Source: Clostridium_S neuense (GTDB taxonomy: Bacteria; Bacillota; Clostridia; Clostridiales; Clostridiaceae). From it: a stretch of 64,000 nt of DNA. The first letter of the stretch is position 1. The number at the start of each line of letters is the position of its first letter. Below are positions 10,054-18,250 of this stretch, piece by piece. Where the stretch lies: NCBI RefSeq assembly GCF_045310695.1, contig NZ_JBJIAA010000001.1, forward strand, positions 372,001 to 436,000. The letters are read 5' to 3'. The notes beneath the pieces are model-generated. The model had not been told where the DNA came from. It made no database searches and saw only the letters and a program-made list of their open reading frames with translations. Both the position numbers and the translations under genes were made by a program.

Positions 10054-10734
10054 TCAATTACTTATTTGGACACTTTGACTATCATAAGCCTTTTGAATAT
10101 TAACCAAACAGTTTCCTATCTTATTACCATCCGCATCATAAAAATACACATTTACATTTTGGAAATCACCAAGCACAGCAGCTTCTTTACCTATAGGTAC
10201 ATTATCATCCTTTTCATCCTGCCCCTCAACTCTATAGGTGCTTGCGTTTGATAAAGTAGTGGAATTAACTGACACAGTAGCTATAACACCGCTTCCATAA
10301 TTAAAAACCTGAACTTTAAAACTAGCTGTATCAACTAATTGACTTTTTATTGTAAACTGCATCTTATAATCTTGACCTATTTTATTTCCATTTTGATCTG
10401 AGAAATCCTTACTAATAGTTAAAACATAGGTCTTTCCAAGAACATAGCTTCCACTTTTAGGTTTTACTATTACCTGTTTTTCATTTGATGGGTTAACACT
10501 TAAATTCAAATCTACTGAATTTCCATAACTATCCCTAACATATATATAATCTGAGGTTACATAGTCATAGTTAACCTTGTTTGTAAAATTAACACACCAT
10601 TCTTTATCTGGTGAAACACCTGTTTTTGTATTTGATACAATTTCAGCATGTACAAAACTTTTAGAAAAAACAATAACAAGTAAACAGAAAAGCGCAGTAA
10701 TACTAACCTTCATTAAATTGAATGATCTTTTCAT
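10054..10734 (-). CDS. Small secreted protein with SbsA Ig-like domain
   Basis: Exported protein of 226 residues. The signal peptide is cut near SFVHAEIV. Residues ~35-135 are an SbsA/Big_5 Ig-like domain (SPDKEWCVNFTNKVNYDYVT through GKTYVLTISKDF). Residues ~140-226 are a second beta-rich domain resembling the one after the Ig-like part of the 1289-residue protein. It looks like a minimal version of its operon partners and may be an assembly or anchoring subunit; that is inference. The start ATG has AGGAGG eight bases upstream. It sits 18 bases after the 524-residue gene and is co-directional. Confidence 0.75.
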   Translation of the reverse strand: MKRSFNLMKVSITALFCLLVIVFSKSFVHAEIVSNTKTGVSPDKEWCVNFTNKVNYDYVTSDYIYVRDSYGNSVDLNLSVNPSNEKQVIVKPKSGSYVLGKTYVLTISKDFSDQNGNKIGQDYKMQFTIKSQLVDTASFKVQVFNYGSGVIATVSVNSTTLSNASTYRVEGQDEKDDNVPIGKEAAVLGDFQNVNVYFYDADGNKIGNCLVNIQKAYDSQSVQISN

Positions 10735-10752
10735 AATTTTTCCTCCTACTGC

Positions 10753-12327
10753 TTATTTCATGACAGTTCTTCCACTTCCATCTTTAGCTATAGATGTTAA
10801 TGTGCTCATATTAGCAGGTGCAAAATAAACATTAGGATCAATTGCATTAACATATTCCACAACATCATTTGCTAATTTTGTACCTTTAGTTAACGGAACT
10901 GGAGTAAGCACTTGTTGTCCACCTGTACCATCAGCACCTATCTTATAGAGTCTGTCTCCATCCGAGTCATTTTTGTAATATATAGTATCTCCACATACAT
11001 TGAGATTAAATACCTTATCGTCACAAAGCTTTTTATTTTCTATGCCATCTGTATCCATTCTATATAATTTTTCATTATCAGAATAATTTCTATAATACAT
11101 ATAACCATTTACAACATTTAAATGCTTAGCTTGAACATCACTTACCTTTGTTGCAGCATATCCATTCAAGTCGATTTTGTATATTTTATTATGATCCGAT
11201 TGGTTTACAGCATATATATAATTCTTAACAATATTTATATCAGTATACTGGCTAGTACTTATACAAGAATCATAGTATCCATCTACATTTACTCTATGCA
11301 AACTTTTATCTCCACTATTTATGTAATAAATCCAGTCTCCAGCAACAATAACATCTTCCATTCCTGCTGTATTGGAATAAACTAAACTTCCCATTGTTCC
11401 AACATTTTTTGTACCGGACATAATTGGCACTGCATCGGAACCATCAACCCTCATTTTATATATTCCTGTTGTAGCTGGAACTGTTTTAGTTGCAGGCGTA
11501 GTATGCACATAATAAAGCTCATCACCAACAACATTTATGTATTTAGCATCGTGTGCTGATGTAAGCTGTTTTCTATCAACTCCATCACTCTTTACCCTAA
11601 ACAAATTTCCACCTGTACCTCTATAATAAATCCATTGATTATCCTCATCAGTAGCAACAAGCCCAGAATTATTTATATTTCCACTACTATTACCTAATAC
11701 ATATTGCAAGTTAGAAATATTCTTTGGAATTGCTCCAGTTGAAGTTGACACATCTAAAGTTCCCCTTGCAACCAAATTATTTCCTGTAGAATCAGCATAA
11801 AAATAAACATTAACAGAACTGTCTGAAATAGTTGTTTGAATAAAATCACCAACTGCTTTTATATAACTGCTTCCAGAAACCCTAAAATATCTAGCATCTG
11901 GAACAGTTGCACTAGTAACTGTGATCTTTTTAAATAAACTTAACCCATTACCAATTTCAACCTTTGCTACTGCCATAAATGGACTAACAACATGTTCCAA
12001 ATAGTCAGAACCACTTCTTGCTATGTACTGTTCTCCATCACCATCTTTATATGTTATAGTTGGTACGGAATCAATAACACTTGGAGAAACATATGCGTTT
12101 GAAAACAAATCCTTCACCGTACTACTATTTACAACATAATACACATTAGACCCATTTAATATTTGCGTGTTTACTTCCCCATAATTAGCTGGCTTAACAA
12201 TATAATCAATAGAATACGCTTTATTTCCTATTACTATGGAATGGCTTGGTATTGCCATAGCGCTTACCGAAGAAGAATATGCTGTGACAGAAATAGCTGC
12301 TATTATACCTAATAATTTTTTGCTCAT
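10753..12327 (-). CDS. Secreted protein with DUF5050 propeller repeats, first gene of the surface operon
   Basis: Exported protein of 524 residues with a signal peptide cut near SSVSAMAIP. Residues ~30-200 hold a domain starting VIGNKAYSIDYIV, shared with the 1289-residue protein of this operon, with a YYV(V/I)NS-type strand. Residues ~225-500 are DUF5050 repeats (GDWIYYINSGDKSLHRVNVDG and similar), enough for one beta-propeller. No catalytic motif is seen. It is the promoter-proximal gene of a four-gene operon (12327 down to 4584) encoding only exported proteins. The start ATG is supported by GGAGGAATTGTA immediately upstream. The terminator of the preceding SLAP operon lies in the 119-base spacer, so this operon needs its own promoter. 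Confidence 0.78.
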   Translation of the reverse strand: MSKKLLGIIAAISVTAYSSSVSAMAIPSHSIVIGNKAYSIDYIVKPANYGEVNTQILNGSNVYYVVNSSTVKDLFSNAYVSPSVIDSVPTITYKDGDGEQYIARSGSDYLEHVVSPFMAVAKVEIGNGLSLFKKITVTSATVPDARYFRVSGSSYIKAVGDFIQTTISDSSVNVYFYADSTGNNLVARGTLDVSTSTGAIPKNISNLQYVLGNSSGNINNSGLVATDEDNQWIYYRGTGGNLFRVKSDGVDRKQLTSAHDAKYINVVGDELYYVHTTPATKTVPATTGIYKMRVDGSDAVPIMSGTKNVGTMGSLVYSNTAGMEDVIVAGDWIYYINSGDKSLHRVNVDGYYDSCISTSQYTDINIVKNYIYAVNQSDHNKIYKIDLNGYAATKVSDVQAKHLNVVNGYMYYRNYSDNEKLYRMDTDGIENKKLCDDKVFNLNVCGDTIYYKNDSDGDRLYKIGADGTGGQQVLTPVPLTKGTKLANDVVEYVNAIDPNVYFAPANMSTLTSIAKDGSGRTVMK

Positions 12328-12408
12328 TACAATTCCTCCATAAAATAATGTTTTACAAACATTGCTTTTTACTAAATTTATCGTCTTTTTTCTATATAAC
12401 TTTAAAAA

Positions 12409-12437
12409 AAATCTCTATATATTGGATATATAGAGAT
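12409..12437 (-). terminator. Terminator of the SLAP-domain operon
   Basis: A 12-base perfect stem (12409-12420 with 12426-12437) with a 5-base loop, followed on the minus strand by about eight Ts. It begins 10 bases after the stop of the 135-residue gene. Confidence 0.88.
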
Positions 12438-12446
12438 TTGCTTCAA

Positions 12447-12854
12447 TTAATCTATACTTATAACTGAAAAATCTGATGAATCATTATTGCCTGTACTACT
12501 ATATGCACTAGGATCAAAATTTGATTGTACATTAGCAGTATTAGCTATACAATTTTTAAAAGCTGTAGCAGTATCTAAACCTGCAATCTTATTTTTCTGA
12601 AAGTCATTTAAAAGACTTGTATAACTATAATACTTTCCACCAAACTCATAAACAAACTTATCTTCATTGCTCATTACGTCATTAATAAAATCACTAAATT
12701 CACTATCTGATAAGGATGATATGGTATAAATTTTTTTAGTATTTGTGTTATAAAAATCTCTATTTTTAGCAAATACGCTTCCTGAAATTGTGCCTACTAA
12801 TAAAGCACATGTTAATGTAAATGTACAAATTTTTTTGATAAAACTTTTTTTCAT
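12447..12854 (-). CDS. Small secreted protein, stand-alone copy of an NRDFY...GGKYY module
   Basis: Exported protein of 135 residues. The signal peptide is cut near GSVFAKNRD. Mature residues ~30-115 closely resemble the N-terminus of the 932-residue surface protein at 39914-42712: both have NRDFY(N/D)T, a serine/aspartate-rich stretch, then (V)YE(F/Y)GGKYY(S/N)Y, a TL or SL, and TAFxxxIAxT. I do not recognise this as a named family, so it is reported as a shared module of unknown function. It is the last gene of the SLAP operon, 11 bases after the 218-residue gene, with a terminator just downstream. Confidence 0.75.
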   Translation of the reverse strand: MKKSFIKKICTFTLTCALLVGTISGSVFAKNRDFYNTNTKKIYTISSLSDSEFSDFINDVMSNEDKFVYEFGGKYYSYTSLLNDFQKNKIAGLDTATAFKNCIANTANVQSNFDPSAYSSTGNNDSSDFSVISID

Positions 12855-12865
12855 AAAAATACCCC

Positions 12866-13522
12866 CTAAAAGTTCGCTTCTAATTTGTTTCCACTTTTAT
12901 CTTGCAAAATAATTTTACCTGTTTTAAAGTTTTGATCTATGTTTTTAACTGCAAAAACATCATTATTAGCTTTTAAAACTTGGTTACTTGATAATTTTAT
13001 TTCCTTACCATCTAATAAAACTTGAACTTTATTAACATTATTTAAATTATGCAATTTAAATCTTATACATTTTAAAATAGGATCATACATAGGTTTAGTT
13101 TCGAAATAGATTTTACTATCATCGGCTTTACTTCCCAAATTTACATCTTCAACTTCTTCATTTTTAAATTCAGCCTTAACATTTACTTTCTTATTTGGAT
13201 TTTGCTTTTTTAAATCATTAGCTGTATTTAGAGCTAATGCCTTTAATTCAGTAACGCTAGCACTATCTTTTCCTTTGATTGTAACTGTTATGGTATCTCC
13301 ATTTTCAGTTCTTTTTACATCTTTAACATTTTTATTACTCTTTAAATTGTCGTTATTATTGCCGTTAGCTTTACTATTTTTAGTAGATTTATTAACATTA
13401 TTTACTGAAGCACTTTTGCCTTTATCATTATTACTGTTGTTAAATCCAACAGCAGCAACTATAGAAGCAATTAATGCCAAAACTACTACTACACATAAAA
13501 TAACTTTAGTTTTCTTTTTCAT
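12866..13522 (-). CDS. Membrane-anchored extracytoplasmic protein of unknown function
   Basis: Protein of 218 residues. A basic start and one hydrophobic segment (residues ~7-27) give a signal anchor or uncleaved signal. A 40-residue low-complexity Asn/Lys/Ser linker follows (~30-68), then a compact domain (~70-218) with alternating strands. The domain contains a DxxVTVTIKGKDSAS-like stretch and ends in DKSGNKLEANF. No family was recognised. It lies between a SLAP-domain gene (26-base gap) and a small exported protein (11-base gap) in the same operon, so a role in surface-layer assembly or anchoring is a reasonable guess only. The start has AGGGAGG about 13 bases upstream. Confidence 0.65.
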   Translation of the reverse strand: MKKKTKVILCVVVVLALIASIVAAVGFNNSNNDKGKSASVNNVNKSTKNSKANGNNNDNLKSNKNVKDVKRTENGDTITVTIKGKDSASVTELKALALNTANDLKKQNPNKKVNVKAEFKNEEVEDVNLGSKADDSKIYFETKPMYDPILKCIRFKLHNLNNVNKVQVLLDGKEIKLSSNQVLKANNDVFAVKNIDQNFKTGKIILQDKSGNKLEANF

Positions 13523-13548
13523 ATAAATAATAGTCCTCCCTAGTCATA

Positions 13549-14400
13549 TCAATTAAAAGCTATTCTCCACTTGCTAAGATCATAGTTTTCTTCAATTATA
13601 TTTTGTTTACTTAATATTAAATTAAAAATTCTAGCCTTTTTAGGCAAAACATTTAAATCTTCAAGCTTAAATTTTCCACCAGCAACCCTACTGTTATTCT
13701 TATCAAAAACAGAAATAGGAACTTCCTCTAACTTAATTTCCTTATCATAACCATTTCTTGCTATTATAGTTATCATAATATTTCCATCTTCATTTTCTAA
13801 AAGATCAACAGCTGATAATGTTACTGTATTCACTTCAATTTGGTTTAAATCCTCTAAATATCTGTTAAGCATAGCAACCTGATCACTTGGCAAATTTTCT
13901 GGAAGCTCTTGAAATTCAGTTGTTATGCTTTTAAAAGCCTTAACTCCACCAGAAAAACATATCTTTAAGTTTTCAAAGTCGATATCATCTAAATTTACTC
14001 CATCCACATCAAAAAAAAGCTTAGTTACTCTAGCAGAATAAGGAGGAATATCACCCAAATTAGCTAAATTAAATTTTTGATGTATTATAAGGTTGCCATC
14101 TGCATCCTGTATTCCTAAATATACCTCTTCGAAATTTACACTTTTAGGCAAGGCATTTCTTATAAAAACTTTAGTTTCTATTTTGCCTTCAAAATAAACA
14201 AAGTACTCGCTCGTTAAATTAACTTGTCCATCTTCGATTTTAGGAAGTTTTGCAATTTCATCTTCCAAGTACTGTATTTGTACATTTGACATTCTTGCTT
14301 TTTCTTCATCGGTAAGAGCAAGTTTTATTTTTGAAACTTCTTCATCCTTAACTTTGACTTCAACTTGTTTACTTGTTTTTTTCTTTCCTAAAATCCCCAT
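13549..14400 (-). CDS. SLAP-domain protein (two SLAP domains), S-layer assembly type
   Basis: Cytoplasmic-looking protein of 283 residues with no signal peptide. Two tandem ~100-residue domains of the SLAP type are visible. The first (~60-165) has FVYFEGKIETKVFIRNALPK then IPPYSARVTKLFF. The second (~190-283) has NIMITIIARNGYDKEIKLEE then LPKKARIFNLIL. In Bacillus anthracis, SlaP proteins of this kind act with SecA2 in exporting S-layer proteins. Here no secA2 is in the window. The start is taken at the ATG at 14400, which has TTGGGAGG just upstream; the TTG at 14412 is itself part of that ribosome site. It is first in an operon with two exported proteins. Confidence 0.72.
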   Translation of the reverse strand: MGILGKKKTSKQVEVKVKDEEVSKIKLALTDEEKARMSNVQIQYLEDEIAKLPKIEDGQVNLTSEYFVYFEGKIETKVFIRNALPKSVNFEEVYLGIQDADGNLIIHQKFNLANLGDIPPYSARVTKLFFDVDGVNLDDIDFENLKICFSGGVKAFKSITTEFQELPENLPSDQVAMLNRYLEDLNQIEVNTVTLSAVDLLENEDGNIMITIIARNGYDKEIKLEEVPISVFDKNNSRVAGGKFKLEDLNVLPKKARIFNLILSKQNIIEENYDLSKWRIAFN

Positions 14401-14517
14401 ATTGCCTCCCAATGTTATTTATTTTAACAACACGTTTAATTATATCATATTAGTTTTCTAAATAAAATACATATGCTGCTGTTATGCTTTCATTTTACAA
14501 GTTTTTTGCAAACACCA

Positions 14518-15597
14518 TCACTTTAGCATACTGCTAACTTGAGCAAAATACATAGGTTTAATACTAGTTTTTAATGCATCTTGAACCTCATCTCTTTGAG
14601 TTTGATTTAAAGCCTTAACCTGAGGCAGTATTAAGCTGGAATTTATTGTTCCTGAAGCCGCCTGAGCCTGCATAGCATTAATTACAGCTTTTGAAGCACT
14701 ATCCTTTACTTTACCGGCTGCCTCTCCTAATTCCTCACTAAGCTCTGTTGCCGTTTTAGTGTCTATTTTTTTTGTCCCCTGGCTTGGTGTAACAATACTG
14801 CTGTTTCCACCATCACTAGGCTTTCCATTGTCAATATCCTGGACTATTTTTTTTATCTCACTATTTGAAACACCACTAAGCTTAGTTTTTATATTATTTA
14901 ACGCATTTGGATTATTTTCAATATACTTAATTGCCTCTTCTACCTTTGTCTTATCACTTGCATTTAAATTTTTAACTGTGTTTAAAAGTTCATCTCTAAC
15001 CTCAGCTGCTTTGCTATTGCTCAAATTTAATTTCAACTTTTCCACACCTATATTTAAGTTATTATCTTTTATCTCTATTGAATTTATTGTAACAGGTAAT
15101 GCAGATTTATTAATGTATATGCCGTCATCTTCAATAGTAAATTTACTGCTATACATAGCCTTTAATTTATTTAAGATAAAGTTCTTTGGAAGTGGTATTG
15201 CTCCAAGCTTAAAGGAATCAGGTAAATATACTATACATCCTTCTTTAAGCGCAACCTTTCCAGTGGAAGATACTAAAAAGTTCTGCCCTTTATAAGCTGT
15301 TGGTATTTTAATATCAAGCTTATTTTGAGACATATTTACATAAATATTTTTAATAGTAACCCCTTTATGGGTTTGTGCCTCAAAGGAATTTGAAATAACA
15401 CTATTTATATCATCACTAGAAAGCGAAACTGTTCCCCCAGCTATAACTGCATCCTTAAGTTTATTGTAAGCATTGGTACTTCCAGATACACTTTGAGTAT
15501 ATCCTGAATTCCACTTTAGCATTATACCAAACAAAAGTATAATTAATATTATAATTGCCAAAAATATAGGCAACTTTCGTTTCTTTTTTCTTGCCAT
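14518..15597 (-). CDS. Membrane-anchored YpmS-like (DUF2140-type) protein
   Basis: Protein of 359 residues with one N-terminal transmembrane helix (~8-28) after a KKKRK start. Residues ~45-195 resemble YpmS/DUF2140: an initial LSSDDINSVISNSF, an extended beta region ending in LGAIPLPKNFILNKL, then a short helix and IYINKSALPV. The family is of unknown function and extracytoplasmic. The C-terminal ~160 residues are an added helical, Ala/Ser/Lys-rich tail not expected in the ~190-residue family members. It lies 17 bases after the VanZ gene in the same direction. The family assignment is moderate and rests on pattern only. Confidence 0.6.
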   Translation of the reverse strand: MARKKKRKLPIFLAIIILIILLFGIMLKWNSGYTQSVSGSTNAYNKLKDAVIAGGTVSLSSDDINSVISNSFEAQTHKGVTIKNIYVNMSQNKLDIKIPTAYKGQNFLVSSTGKVALKEGCIVYLPDSFKLGAIPLPKNFILNKLKAMYSSKFTIEDDGIYINKSALPVTINSIEIKDNNLNIGVEKLKLNLSNSKAAEVRDELLNTVKNLNASDKTKVEEAIKYIENNPNALNNIKTKLSGVSNSEIKKIVQDIDNGKPSDGGNSSIVTPSQGTKKIDTKTATELSEELGEAAGKVKDSASKAVINAMQAQAASGTINSSLILPQVKALNQTQRDEVQDALKTSIKPMYFAQVSSMLK

Positions 15598-15614
15598 GTT
15601 TCTTATTCATCTCC

Positions 15615-16100
15615 TCAAACTTTTTTCTTTTTCCTTTTCAAAATAACATAATAGATAAAATAGCTAAGCCACATTCCAATATTAGCTCCAACGAAATCTA
15701 TAAGAACATCCTTTACCTGTGAAGTTCTTCCTGGTACATAAAGCTGATGAAATTCATCTAGCACGGCATATAAGAGACAAATAAACAAAATATATACTAT
15801 GGCTCCCCTTCCCTCCATTCCAAAATGGAAAAGCAAAACAGTCACCAAAGCTGCAAGCACACAATATTCAAAGGCATGAGCATTTTTTCTTATAAATAAG
15901 TTTATATTTTCATCCCTTTGATTTTGTGGAAGTTTACTATAATCTTCTTTACTTTCGCCCTTTATACTTCTTAATTCTTCCCTAATAGTATTTACAATAT
16001 TAAAACTTTTTGAATTGGATTTATCTCCATTTTGCGAAGAATTATAAAAAATAAAGCAAAACCAAACAAGACAAACTCCAATAAAAATAACTTTCTTCAT
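15615..16100 (-). CDS. VanZ-family membrane protein
   Basis: Integral membrane protein of 161 residues with a hydrophobic N-terminus and about three further membrane segments. VanZ landmarks are present: FIRKNAHAFEYCVLAAL, then YAVLDEFHQLYVPGRTSQVKDV followed by DxxGANIG. The family includes the teicoplanin-resistance accessory protein VanZ, but most members are of unknown function. The start ATG at 16100 is set by TTTGGAGGATTTG; an upstream alternative at 16130 has no site. It is co-directional with the YpmS-like gene 17 bases on, so the pair is probably an operon. Confidence 0.85.
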   Translation of the reverse strand: MKKVIFIGVCLVWFCFIFYNSSQNGDKSNSKSFNIVNTIREELRSIKGESKEDYSKLPQNQRDENINLFIRKNAHAFEYCVLAALVTVLLFHFGMEGRGAIVYILFICLLYAVLDEFHQLYVPGRTSQVKDVLIDFVGANIGMWLSYFIYYVILKRKKKKV

Positions 16101-16252
16101 CAAATCCTCCAAACTTAAATCAGTGCACAATCATAAAAAATAACTCTCTCTTGTATAAAAAGGATAATGGGCTGCTGTCCAAACCCCGCTTTATAAATTA
16201 TATCACATATAAAAGTTGTATTCAGTGAAAAGTTGTTACATTTTCGTAAAAA

Positions 16253-16278
16253 AAGTGGTACACACAAATGCACCACTT
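16253..16278 (-). terminator. Terminator downstream of rfbC and a gene relic
   Basis: AAGTGGT (16253-16259) pairs with ACCACTT (16272-16278). On the minus strand the stem is followed by a run of seven Ts. It ends the rfb operon. Confidence 0.7.
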
Positions 16279-16282
16279 AAAC

Positions 16283-16399
16283 TTATTTTATAATCTTTAA
16301 ATTCACTTCAGAAATATCTTCCGTCATCTTCGCTGTATGTTCATAAATCGAATATAGAAGAAAATCATCCTGAACTGTTAACTGATTTAAAATTCTATT
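16283..16399 (-). pseudogene. C-terminal gene relic between rfbC and its terminator
   Basis: An open frame of about 38 codons without a start codon overlaps the end of rfbC. Its translation, for example VQDDFLLYSIYEHTAKMTED, is amphipathic and looks like real protein rather than spacer. It ends five bases before a good terminator. This suggests the tail of a deleted gene left with its terminator. The family is unknown. Confidence 0.35.
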
Positions 16400-16944
16400 T
16401 TACATTCTGAAAGCCTTGGATGCTTTTTATCTTTATCGGAAAATATGAGTTCTTCTATTTCTTCTGTTGGCCATTTTATATTTATATCTGGATCATTCCA
16501 GATGATTCCGCCTTCACTTTCTGGGTGATAAAAATCTGTACACTTATAGCAAAATTCCGCTTCATCAGATAACACTAAAAAACCATGTGCAAAACCTTCT
16601 GGCACATAAAATTGTTTTTTATTTTCTTCTGAAAGTACAACTCCAACCCACTTTCCATATGTCTTAGAGTTCTTCCTTAAGTCTACAGCAACATCAAAAA
16701 CTTCTCCTCTAGTTACCCGCACAAGTTTCCCCTGCGTATGCTCTTTCTGAAAATGGAGTCCTCTTAAAACTCCCTTTTTAGACTTTGATTGATTATCTTG
16801 GACAAAAACCATATCTAGTCCTGCTTCTTTAAACTGATTATAATTATAGGTTTCCATAAAGTATCCGCGGTTATCTCCAAAGATACCAGTTTCTATTATG
16901 TATACCCCTTGTATTTCTGTTTCTTTAAAATTAAATTTACCCAA
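16387..16944 (-). CDS. rfbC: dTDP-4-dehydrorhamnose 3,5-epimerase
   Basis: Cytosolic RmlC-type cupin of about 185 residues that epimerises dTDP-4-keto-6-deoxyglucose at C3 and C5, the third step of dTDP-L-rhamnose synthesis. Diagnostic stretches: FGDNRGYFMETYN, VQDNQSKSKKGVLRGLHFQ (catalytic His in RGLHFQ), GEVFDVAVDLRKNS, and PEGFAHGFLVL. Start: the ATG at 16959 is inside the sequence ATGGAGGTAAG, which is itself the ribosome site, so the TTG at 16944 (8 bases later) is the likely start, giving a protein that begins with GKFNFKE. It is last in the rfbA-rfbB-rfbD-rfbC series and is separated from rfbD by a repeat element. Confidence 0.93.
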   Translation of the reverse strand: MGKFNFKETEIQGVYIIETGIFGDNRGYFMETYNYNQFKEAGLDMVFVQDNQSKSKKGVLRGLHFQKEHTQGKLVRVTRGEVFDVAVDLRKNSKTYGKWVGVVLSEENKKQFYVPEGFAHGFLVLSDEAEFCYKCTDFYHPESEGGIIWNDPDINIKWPTEEIEELIFSDKDKKHPRLSECKIEF

Positions 16945-16966
16945 ACTACTTACCTCCATTAGATGA

Positions 16967-17150
16967 AGAGTAGAGAGTAAAGCGTAGAGAGTAGAGTGAT
17001 GGTTAATTTTTCTGCTACTTGCAGAAAAATTTTAAAGACTATAAATTCTTTTTAATTCAGCGCAGCTAAATTATTAAGTTGTAAGATTTATCTGACGCAA
17101 GGAAGACAAATCATCCTTCACTCTACTCTTTACTCTCTACTCTTTACTCT
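16967..17150. repeat. MITE-like intergenic element A with 33-base inverted ends
   Basis: The left end (16967-16999) and right end (17118-17150) are inverted copies with 4 mismatches in 33, built on AGAGTA units. The interior holds two smaller hairpins: TTTTTCTGC..GCAGAAAAA near 17008-17031, and a second near 17058-17072. The right end contains the stop codon of rfbD. Related but degenerate copies follow at 18055-18250 and 18560-18700. Confidence 0.7.
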
Positions 17151-18037
17151 AATTTAAGTTTATCCACATTATTTATAAATTGCCTAATCGCTTCTTGCCA
17201 AGGTCTCATTTCATCTCCAACGGTTGCCCTCAGCATCATGTTATCTAAGGATGAAAATGCTGGTCTTTTTGCTGTTCTTCCTAATTCACCTGAAGTTATA
17301 GGACTTACTGTACAGTTTATTTTGCTTAAGCTTATTATTTCCCGGGCAAAGTCATACCAACTGCACTCTCCTGTTCCTGTGCAGTGATATATTCCGTATT
17401 CTTCTGTCAAAACTATCTTCAATATATGATAAGCAAGATCTTCTGCATTAGTTGGATTTCCTCTTTGGTCATCTACTACATCAAGATGCCCTTTTTCTTT
17501 TCCTACCTTCATTATTGTGTAGACAAAATTTTTGCCATAATATCCATAGAGCCATGCTGTTCTAACTATAAAGTATTTGCTGCAATTTTCCCTTATATAC
17601 TGTTCACCTAAAAGTTTTGTTTTTCCATATACACTTACGGGACTTGGCAAATCATATTCTTTAAATGGAACATTTCCTTGACCATTAAATACATAATCTG
17701 TTGAAACATGAAGTAATTTTGCATGAACTTTTTCGGCTGCAATAGCTAAATTTCTTGAGCCTATTGAATTAACTTTAAAGGCTGCATCTGCATCGCTTTC
17801 ACACTTATCTACATTAGTATATGCAGCACAATTTATTATTGCATCTGGTTTAAATGAAGAAACATAATTTATAACTTCATTTAAATTTGTTATATCAAGT
17901 TCATCATAATCAACATATTTTATTTCAGCTTTCGAATACACTTCGTCTATTTTTCCCATTTCTGATTTTCCAGCCTCTAATATTTTTCTGAGCTGAGTTC
18001 CAAGCTGACCCTTGGAACCGGTTATTAGTAATTTCAA
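17144..18037 (-). CDS. rfbD: dTDP-4-dehydrorhamnose reductase
   Basis: Cytosolic SDR enzyme of 297 residues that reduces dTDP-4-keto-L-rhamnose to dTDP-L-rhamnose with NAD(P)H. It has the Rossmann motif ITGSKGQLGTQL, NCAAYTNVDKCE, VSTDYVFNG, the catalytic YGKTKLLGE (Tyr and Lys), and RTAWLYG. The frame is open for 26 more codons upstream, but those codons lie in a MITE-like repeat; the TTG at 18037 with GGGGTGAT six bases upstream is the real start. The stop codon also lies in a repeat arm, so this gene is bracketed by elements A and B. Confidence 0.94.
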   Translation of the reverse strand: MKLLITGSKGQLGTQLRKILEAGKSEMGKIDEVYSKAEIKYVDYDELDITNLNEVINYVSSFKPDAIINCAAYTNVDKCESDADAAFKVNSIGSRNLAIAAEKVHAKLLHVSTDYVFNGQGNVPFKEYDLPSPVSVYGKTKLLGEQYIRENCSKYFIVRTAWLYGYYGKNFVYTIMKVGKEKGHLDVVDDQRGNPTNAEDLAYHILKIVLTEEYGIYHCTGTGECSWYDFAREIISLSKINCTVSPITSGELGRTAKRPAFSSLDNMMLRATVGDEMRPWQEAIRQFINNVDKLKLE

Positions 18038-18054
18038 AATTATCACCCCATTAA

Positions 18055-18250
18055 AACAGAATACAGAGTACAGAGTACAGAGTACAGTGAATGTTAATTT
18101 TTCTGCTATTCGCACAAAAATTTTCTAACTTATAGATACATTTTAGTTTAGCTGCGCTAAACTTTTTTGTGCTATAGACTTATTTCACACATTAAAGACA
18201 AATCAGCCTTAACTGCACCTTTCCTCTAGTATCTGTAATCTGGGTTTTAT
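18055..18250. repeat. MITE-like intergenic element B (degenerate copy of A)
   Basis: It starts with four ACAGAGT-like units and shares with element A the stretch GTTAATTTTTCTGCTA, a TTAGTTTAGCTGCGCTAAAC hairpin at the equivalent place, and AGACAAATCA before a degenerate inverted right end. It lies upstream of rfbD and produces a false N-terminal extension of that frame. Confidence 0.5.

Noticed and set aside
14759..15295. 178-codon plus-strand frame opposite the YpmS-like gene
   Set aside because: Shadow of the minus-strand gene, which has a clear start, transmembrane helix and family pattern; no ribosome site on the plus strand.
18038..18115. 26-codon N-terminal extension of rfbD
   Set aside because: It lies in repeat element B, has no ribosome site, and precedes the conserved Rossmann start; the TTG at 18037 has a good site.
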